Assembly (NCBI GenBank): GCA_022425565.1 | Contig: JAKMFG010000122.1 | Location: forward strand, 1-7,196 | Length of the DNA: 7,196 bases | Reading direction: 5' to 3' | Source: Alphaproteobacteria bacterium | Lineage (GTDB): Bacteria; Pseudomonadota; Alphaproteobacteria; Puniceispirillales; Puniceispirillaceae | Part shown: in pieces, positions 1-7,196 of the stretch | How positions within the stretch are numbered: position 1 is the first letter of the stretch | Layout: each line of letters begins with the position of its first letter | Position numbers and translations under genes: made by a program | Notes under the pieces: model-generated | What the model saw: only the letters and a program-made list of their open reading frames with translations | What the model was told of the DNA's origin: nothing | Database searches by the model: none

Positions 1-554
1 GGCGTATCGATGACACGCTTGGCACCAAATTCGGCAAGCAGACCCTGCGTCACCTTATAGGCACCCTGATATTCAGCCACTTCCTCGCCCATAACAAAGA
101 CGCGGTCATCGGCGCGCATCTCCTCAGCCATCGCGTCGCGCACCGCTTCACGCACCGTGATCTCGACAGCATCACCGCTGGTCACAGGCTCGGCAGCCAC
201 GCTCTCGACAGCCGCTACAGCCGGCGCAGATGGCGTTGCCTGTACCGCCGGAGCCTTCATCTCGACGACAGGCACTGCCGGCGCGGCTGTTGCGACCGCA
301 TCCGCGCTCTCGCCCTCTTCCAGCAGTACGGCAATTGCCGAATTGACCTTCACGCCTTCGGTCCCGGCAGCGATCAGAATCTTGCCAATGGTGCCGTCAT
401 CCAGCGCCTCGACCTCCATTGTCGCCTTGTCAGTCTCGATCTCGGCGATCACATCGCCGCTCCGCACATCTGTACCTTCGGCAACAAGCCATTTGGCAAG
501 GGTGCCCTCTTCCATTGTCGGCGACAGGGCCGGCATTAGAATCTCGATCGCCAT
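1..554 (-). CDS. pdhB: Pyruvate dehydrogenase E1 component, beta subunit, with N-terminal lipoyl domain (5' part, cut by window edge)
   Basis: This is the beta subunit of the E1 enzyme, which with PdhA decarboxylates pyruvate using thiamine diphosphate and passes the acetyl group to a lipoyl arm. 184 residues are visible; the rest lies beyond position 1. Residues 1 to about 80 form a biotinyl/lipoyl domain ([11 protein letters not shown] near the start) with the lipoylation motif ETDKATME, the modified lysine being K43. An Ala/Pro/Val-rich flexible linker runs from about 85 to 128. The E1-beta fold begins near 130 with [15 protein letters not shown] and continues through [20 protein letters not shown] lipoyl domain fused to E1 beta is known in Alphaproteobacteria and is not a chimera artefact. 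The ATG at 554 lies 3 bp after the pdhA stop, with GGAG in the end of pdhA as ribosome binding site, so the two are translated from one message. pdhC (E2) would be expected next, outside the window. Confidence 0.95.
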   Translation of the reverse strand, partial: MAIEILMPALSPTMEEGTLAKWLVAEGTDVRSGDVIAEIETDKATMEVEALDDGTIGKILIAAGTEGVKVNSAIAVLLEEGESADAVATAAPAVPVVEMKAPAVQATPSAPAVAAVESVAAEPVTSGDAVEITVREAVRDAMAEEMRADDRVFVMGEEVAEYQGAYKVTQGLLAEFGAKRVIDT

Positions 555-557
555 GGA

Positions 558-1631
558 TCAGCTCTCCATTCCGGCACTGCGGCCGCCAACAGGTATCAGG
601 ATATCGGTGAAAAGCTCGGACGGATCCGGCTCCGGGCTGGTCTGTGCGAACTCTGTGGCGCGCAGCACAATCGCCTTCACGTCAGCATCAATGCCCTTCA
701 GCGTGTCCTCGGTGACATTCTGCTTGTGCAGCACCTCGCGGAGCTGATCGATGGGGTCGTGCTGCTTGCGCATCGCATCGACTTCCTCGCGCGTCCGATA
801 TTTGGCCGGGTCAGACATGGAATGGCCGCGATAGCGGTAGGTTTTCATCTCGAGGATGTAGGGCCCCTTGCCGGTGCGGCAATGTTCCAGCGCCTCGGCA
901 CCGGCCTTGCGAACAGCCAGCACATCCATGCCGTCAACCTGACGGCCGGGAATGCCATAGGCAGCGCCACGTTCGGCAAGCGAACGACCAGCAGCGGCAC
1001 GGGTCACAGCTGTCCCCATGCCATACTGGTTGTTCTCGATCACGAACAAGACCGGCAGGTCCCACAGGGCCGCCATGTTGAAGCTCTCATAGACCTGGCC
1101 CTGATTGACGGCGCCGTCACCGAGATAGGTCAGGCAGACATTCGCCTCGTCGCGATATTTGTGGGAAAACGCAAGGCCGCAGCCAATCGGCACCTGTGCG
1201 CCGACGATGCCGTGACCGCCGAAGAAATTCTTCTCGCGGCTGAACATGTGCATCGAGCCGCCCTTGCCGCGCGAATAGCCACCCTCGCGGCCGGTCAGTT
1301 CCGCCATCACCCCGTCGGCATCCATGCCGCAAGCCAGCATATGGCCGTGGTCGCGATAGGAGGTCACGACCGTGTCGCCTTGTTTGCTGACCGAATGCAG
1401 GCCGACAACTACAGCTTCCTGACCGATATAGAGATGGCAGAAACCGCCGATCTGGCCCATGCCATAGAGCTGGCCGGCCTTTTCCTCAAACCGCCGGATC
1501 AGCAGCATATCGCGATACATGGCGACCAGATCGTCCTGCGTAGGCAGGTCGTTGGCCGCCGTTGCGCCACTGGCTGCCTTTGGCGGCCGTCCGGGCTTGC
1601 GCTTGCGTGTTGCTTTTACCGTTTCGGCCAT
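558..1631 (-). CDS. pdhA: Pyruvate dehydrogenase E1 component, alpha subunit
   Basis: This 357-residue protein is the thiamine-diphosphate-binding alpha subunit of a heterotetrameric pyruvate dehydrogenase E1, acting in the cytoplasm. Visible family marks are RRFEEKAGQLYGMGQIGGFCHLYIGQEA (about 46-73; shown only as landmarks RRFEEK and GFCHLYIGQEA), the loop SYRDHGHMLACG (91-102), the ThDP/Mg motif starting GDGAVNQG at 171 and ending in ENNQ at 199-202, and the active-site loop YRGHSMSDPAKYR (267-279), matching the regulatory serine loop of mitochondrial E1 alpha. Length is normal for the family. The first 28 residues are a basic, Ala-rich tail before the conserved fold and contain KRKPGRPPK, which resembles an AT-hook. 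The ATG at 1631 follows a G-rich stretch (GGGGGGTG) that can act as ribosome binding site. It is separated from ftsB by a 143-bp AT-rich gap with a probable promoter, and is coupled to pdhB 3 bp downstream. Confidence 0.97.
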   Translation of the reverse strand: MAETVKATRKRKPGRPPKAASGATAANDLPTQDDLVAMYRDMLLIRRFEEKAGQLYGMGQIGGFCHLYIGQEAVVVGLHSVSKQGDTVVTSYRDHGHMLACGMDADGVMAELTGREGGYSRGKGGSMHMFSREKNFFGGHGIVGAQVPIGCGLAFSHKYRDEANVCLTYLGDGAVNQGQVYESFNMAALWDLPVLFVIENNQYGMGTAVTRAAAGRSLAERGAAYGIPGRQVDGMDVLAVRKAGAEALEHCRTGKGPYILEMKTYRYRGHSMSDPAKYRTREEVDAMRKQHDPIDQLREVLHKQNVTEDTLKGIDADVKAIVLRATEFAQTSPEPDPSELFTDILIPVGGRSAGMES

Positions 1632-1720
1632 CTGGCACCCCCCGTTCGCAAAGCAATTCTATCTGCACACCGATTGCGCGGCATGCTGTTTTGCGAAGGG
1701 TTCACCGAAAACAGGAAATT

Positions 1721-1762
1721 TTCAATAAATTTATTTATATGTTTTTATTCAATAAATTTGAA
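1721..1762 (-). promoter_or_regulatory. Probable pdhA promoter with repeated AT-rich operator-like elements
   Basis: On the minus strand TTCAAA (1757-1762) and TATAAA (1734-1739) are 17 bp apart, a fair sigma70-type match, which would start transcription near 1727 and give a leader of about 96 nt. The 12-mer AAATTTATTGAA occurs twice in the same direction, at 1748-1759 (over the -35 side) and 1721-1732 (over the expected start). The first copy sits in the palindrome TTCAATAAATTTGAA (1748-1762); the second overlaps the perfect palindrome AATAAATTTATT (1724-1735). Paired sites flanking a -10 suggest repressor binding, but this is inference, and AT-rich DNA yields such matches easily. Confidence 0.4.
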
Positions 1763-1763
1763 A

Positions 1764-1782
1764 TAAACTGATTTTCAGTTTA
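1764..1782 (-). terminator. Weak terminator-like hairpin overlapping the ftsB stop codon
   Basis: TAAACTGA and TCAGTTTA form a perfect 8-bp inverted repeat with a 3-nt loop. The ftsB stop codon (1775-1777) is within the first arm in the reading direction. The arm is followed on the minus strand by TTTCAAATTT, a broken T-rich tract. Only two of the eight pairs are G-C, so as a terminator it would be weak; it may partly separate ftsB from pdhA, or simply stabilise the 3' end. Confidence 0.35.
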
Positions 1783-2128
1783 CATCAGCTTCCACATCTC
1801 CGTCCGAAAATTTCAAATTCGACAGATCAATTGAAATTATTACGTCATTCGGCGCGTAGAGCCCCAGCTCGGCGCGTGCGGTTTCGGCCAGCATATCGGC
1901 ATCCAGCGAGTCCGACTGGAGAAGTTTGATGCGGCGTGACAGGAAGCTGTGCTGCTTGTCCAGCAGATTGAGCTTTTCCTCGGCAAGCATGATTTTCCGG
2001 TCAAGCTCCGGGCGCGCCAGGATGCCACGGTCTCCGGCAAAGATATGAAAGCCGAAGAAGACGACCACCGAAGATAGGAGGAAAGATCCCCCGATCATGA
2101 CCATGATCCGCTGTCTTACTGCATACAT
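1775..2128 (-). CDS. ftsB: Cell division protein FtsB (DivIC / septum formation initiator family)
   Basis: A small bitopic membrane protein of the divisome. In the family, FtsB pairs with FtsL and FtsQ through a periplasmic coiled coil and signals to the septal wall synthase. From the start chosen here it has 117 residues: a short basic cytoplasmic tail, one transmembrane helix at about 9-30 (rich in Val, Leu and Phe), GDRGILARPELDRKI leading into a heptad-like coiled coil at about 41-71, then the family's conserved ending D-DMLAETARAELGLYAPNDVII (about 78-98). An in-frame GTG at 2152 would add eight residues, but the ATG at 2128 has GGAG six bases upstream and leaves a usual short N-terminus, so I prefer it. 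The position between eno and pdhA is the standard alphaproteobacterial place for this gene. The upstream gap carries a cluster of GANTC sites. Sequence identity is low across this family, so the call rests on architecture, C-terminal motif and context. Confidence 0.87.
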   Translation of the reverse strand: MYAVRQRIMVMIGGSFLLSSVVVFFGFHIFAGDRGILARPELDRKIMLAEEKLNLLDKQHSFLSRRIKLLQSDSLDADMLAETARAELGLYAPNDVIISIDLSNLKFSDGDVEADVN

Positions 2129-2179
2129 GCCGGTCTCCGTAGCTTGCGGCACCGTCTTCAGAAGTGCCTGACACCACAG

Positions 2180-2208
2180 AGTGAATCAAACCCGATTCGT
2201 ATCGTCAA
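2180..2208 (-). promoter_or_regulatory. Possible ftsB promoter
   Basis: On the minus strand TTGACG (2203-2208), five of six bases matching a -35 box, is 17 bp from TTCACT (2180-2185), a poor -10 box. Transcription would begin about 45 nt upstream of the preferred ftsB ATG. Poor -10 boxes are common in Alphaproteobacteria. Two GANTC sites lie in it: one overlaps the -10 (2183-2187) and one is in the spacer (2194-2198). Confidence 0.3.
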
Positions 2209-2241
2209 CAAAAAATCGAATCGCCGGATTCCTTGAGATTC
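2183..2241. promoter_or_regulatory. Cluster of five GANTC (CcrM-type) methylation sites
   Basis: Five GANTC sites fall within 59 bp between eno and ftsB: 2183-2187, 2194-2198, 2218-2222, 2227-2231 and 2237-2241. At about 60% G+C roughly 0.2 would be expected. GANTC is the recognition sequence of CcrM, the cell-cycle adenine methylase of many Alphaproteobacteria, and methylation at promoters there affects transcription with GcrA. The sequence match is direct; a regulatory role at this locus is inference. Some of the sites also form short inverted repeats (GAATC with GATTC), which is an alternative reason for their presence. Confidence 0.5.
2209..2231 (-). terminator. Possible weak terminator after eno
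   Basis: On the minus strand GAATC, a CGGC loop and GATTC form a 5-bp stem, followed after GA by six T residues (2210-2215). It is placed 24 bp past the eno stop, as a terminator would be. The stem is short and cannot be extended, so it would be inefficient. The CGATTCG arm can instead pair with CGAATCG further downstream. Confidence 0.3.
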
Positions 2242-2254
2242 AGAGAATATGCAC

Positions 2255-4442
<2,188 letters not shown>

Positions 4443-4492
4443 CAGTCATTCCCCCGAAGACCGCGCAACAGATGCGCCGGATACGGCATCAG

Positions 4493-6187
<1,695 letters not shown>

Positions 6188-6192
6188 TCATG

Positions 6193-6228
6193 ACGTCTGG
6201 CGCTTGACAAATCAGAAGACGTTGCGCC
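6193..6228 (-). repeat. Two interleaved inverted repeats after secG
   Basis: In the message sense, GGCGC (6224-6228) can pair with GCGCC (6199-6203), and ACGTCT (6217-6222) with AGACGT (6193-6198). The arms alternate, so the two stems are either mutually exclusive or form a pseudoknot-like fold. No T tract follows directly, so this is not a plain terminator. The stems are short and may be chance. Confidence 0.3.
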
Positions 6229-6231
6229 GCC

Positions 6232-6543
6232 TTATTCGGTCGTCGGGACAATCGGCCCGCTGGCCGGGGCAGGTGTCTCGTTGATCACCTCATCGACGAT
6301 CGAAACCGAGGCACCCTGTGATCCGGCAAGGATCGCAAGCAGCAGGGACGTGGCAAAGAAAGCAGCCGCAAGGATTGCCGTGACCCGGGTCGTCAGGTTG
6401 GCCGTTCCGCGTGCCGTCATGAAACCGCCGCCGGCACCACCGCCACCGATACCGAGGCCGCCGCCTTCGGACCGCTGAAGAAGCACCGAGCCGATCAGCG
6501 CCAGTGCAATCAGGATGTGGATCGTCAGGACAAGAGTTTCCAT
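6232..6543 (-). CDS. secG: Preprotein translocase subunit SecG
   Basis: SecG is the small accessory subunit of the SecYEG protein-export channel in the inner membrane. The 103-residue product has the family layout: transmembrane helix 1 at about 3-22 (LVLTIHILIALALIGSVLL), the conserved LLQRSEGGGLG (21-31), a glycine-rich cytoplasmic loop to about 40, FMTARGTANLTTRVT (41-54), transmembrane helix 2 at about 55-73, and a polar Pro/Ala tail. LTTRVTAILAAAFFATSLLLA is the typical second-helix region. The ATG at 6543 has GAGGAAGG about ten bases upstream. A good promoter in the preceding gap suggests that secG starts its own transcription unit, which may continue into pyrG. The position between tpiA and pyrG is the usual alphaproteobacterial one. 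Confidence 0.95.
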   Translation of the reverse strand: METLVLTIHILIALALIGSVLLQRSEGGGLGIGGGGAGGGFMTARGTANLTTRVTAILAAAFFATSLLLAILAGSQGASVSIVDEVINETPAPASGPIVPTTE

Positions 6544-6573
6544 TGGATATACGCCTTCCTCGTCAATCGCGCT

Positions 6574-6602
6574 GTTATATGGGTACAGCCGGCCTATTTC
6601 AA
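6574..6602 (-). promoter_or_regulatory. Probable sigma70-type promoter of secG
   Basis: TTGAAA (6597-6602) and TATAAC (6574-6579) on the minus strand each match five of six consensus bases and are separated by exactly 17 bp. Transcription would begin near A6567, about 24 nt before the secG ATG, with the ribosome binding site GAGGAAGG in between. This is the best promoter match in the window. Confidence 0.6.
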
Positions 6603-6640
6603 GGCATTTAGCGCATTGGCGCCGGAACGCCGCAGACTGG

Positions 6641-7196
6641 CTAGCCGCGTGCCGCGGCGGCCCTCGTTCCTGCCGCGCAAATGGCGTCGAAATCAGCCGC
6701 CTTCAGGCTGGCACCGCCAACCAGCGCGCCATCGACATCCGCAACGCCGAAGATCGCATCAGCATTATCCGGTTTCACCGATCCGCCATACAGCACAGCT
6801 ACGTCCTGCAGGCCGCGACTGGCAAGCCAGTTGCGGATCGCACCATGCATGTCGGCAATCTCGTCAATGCCGGCCACCTTGCCGGTTCCGATGGCCCAGA
6901 CAGGCTCATAGGCAAGCATCAGCCGGTCTGCGGCAATGCCGCCAGGAACGGAGCCGTCAAGCTGTGCCGTCACCACGGCTTCGGCTTCGCCGGCCTCGCG
7001 CTGGCTTAACATCTCGCCCACACAGATCATCACAGACAGCCCTTCGGCAAGCGCGGTTTCGGCCTTGGCAGCGACCAGCGCATCGCTTTCACCATGCGAC
7101 TCCCGCCTTTCGGAATGACCGAGCAGCACCATGCCGGCACCGCAGGATGCCAGCATCGATGCCGACACATCGCCTGTATGAGCACCCGACAAAGCC
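6641..7196 (-). CDS. tpiA: Triosephosphate isomerase (3' part, cut by window edge)
   Basis: TpiA interconverts dihydroxyacetone phosphate and glyceraldehyde 3-phosphate in glycolysis; it is a cytosolic (beta/alpha)8 barrel dimer. 184 C-terminal residues plus the TAG stop at 6641-6643 are visible. The fragment begins ALSGAHTGDVSASML, then LLGHSERR with the electrophilic histidine (fragment residue 27), ICVGE (57-61), the catalytic glutamate E97 in YEPVWAIGTGK (96-106), and the phosphate-binding YGGSVKPDNA (136-145) and LVGGASL. A TTG at 7190-7192 is not a start: the family fold continues into and past the window edge, and roughly 65 to 70 N-terminal residues are missing. The Ala-rich end (CAAGTRAAAARG) is a common kind of tail. 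It lies 97 bp upstream of secG, and no convincing terminator separates them. Confidence 0.97.
   Translation of the reverse strand, partial: ALSGAHTGDVSASMLASCGAGMVLLGHSERRESHGESDALVAAKAETALAEGLSVMICVGEMLSQREAGEAEAVVTAQLDGSVPGGIAADRLMLAYEPVWAIGTGKVAGIDEIADMHGAIRNWLASRGLQDVAVLYGGSVKPDNADAIFGVADVDGALVGGASLKAADFDAICAAGTRAAAARG

Noticed and set aside
726..1766. Long plus-strand open frame (346 codons) opposite pdhA
   Set aside because: It is antisense to a fully conserved gene, has no recognisable family features, and its composition is that of a complementary-strand shadow in G+C-rich coding DNA.
2129..2152. GTG start that would lengthen FtsB by eight residues
   Set aside because: It lacks a good ribosome binding site, while the ATG at 2128 has GGAG at proper distance.
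6204..6209. Perfect plus-strand TTGACA
   Set aside because: There is no acceptable -10 box at 16-18 bp, and no plus-strand gene follows.
6614..6632. GGCG/CGCC hairpin after the tpiA stop as a terminator
   Set aside because: The stem is 4 bp, no T tract follows on the minus strand, and such pairs are frequent in G+C-rich DNA.

Overview
The window is a piece of an alphaproteobacterial chromosome. Eight protein-coding genes, all on the minus strand, read from the right edge to the left in this order: tpiA (cut by the window end), secG, pyrG, kdsA, eno, ftsB, pdhA, pdhB (cut by the window start). This block of glycolysis, CTP, KDO and division genes leading into pdhA and a pdhB that carries its own N-terminal lipoyl domain is a familiar core arrangement in Alphaproteobacteria. 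The KdsA and the KDO pathway imply a lipopolysaccharide-bearing Gram-negative cell. A genus cannot be named from the sequence alone.

Layout by coordinate: 1-554 pdhB (5' part), 558-1631 pdhA, 1632-1774 AT-rich regulatory gap, 1775-2128 ftsB, 2129-2254 gap with five clustered GANTC sites, 2255-3532 eno, 3533-3623 leader with a hairpin, 3624-4442 kdsA, 4443-4492 short gap, 4493-6121 pyrG, 6122-6231 gap with a palindrome and overlapping inverted repeats, 6232-6543 secG, 6544-6640 gap with a good sigma70-type promoter, 6641-7196 tpiA (3' part). No gene-free stretch exceeds 300 bases. No RNA gene, mobile element or CRISPR array was seen.

The genes serve central carbon flow and envelope growth. 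TpiA and enolase are glycolytic. Enolase makes phosphoenolpyruvate, which KdsA uses to make KDO-8-phosphate for lipid A-core. PyrG makes the CTP that activates KDO. PdhA and PdhB form E1 of pyruvate dehydrogenase, which takes the glycolytic product to acetyl-CoA. SecG belongs to the protein export channel and FtsB to the divisome.

The coding content is ordinary and intact. The parts worth a second look are intergenic: five CcrM-type GANTC sites within 59 bp just upstream of ftsB, paired AT-rich repeats around a probable pdhA promoter, and a perfect 12-bp palindrome at the probable -35 region of pyrG. I found no evidence of a previously undescribed multi-gene system.
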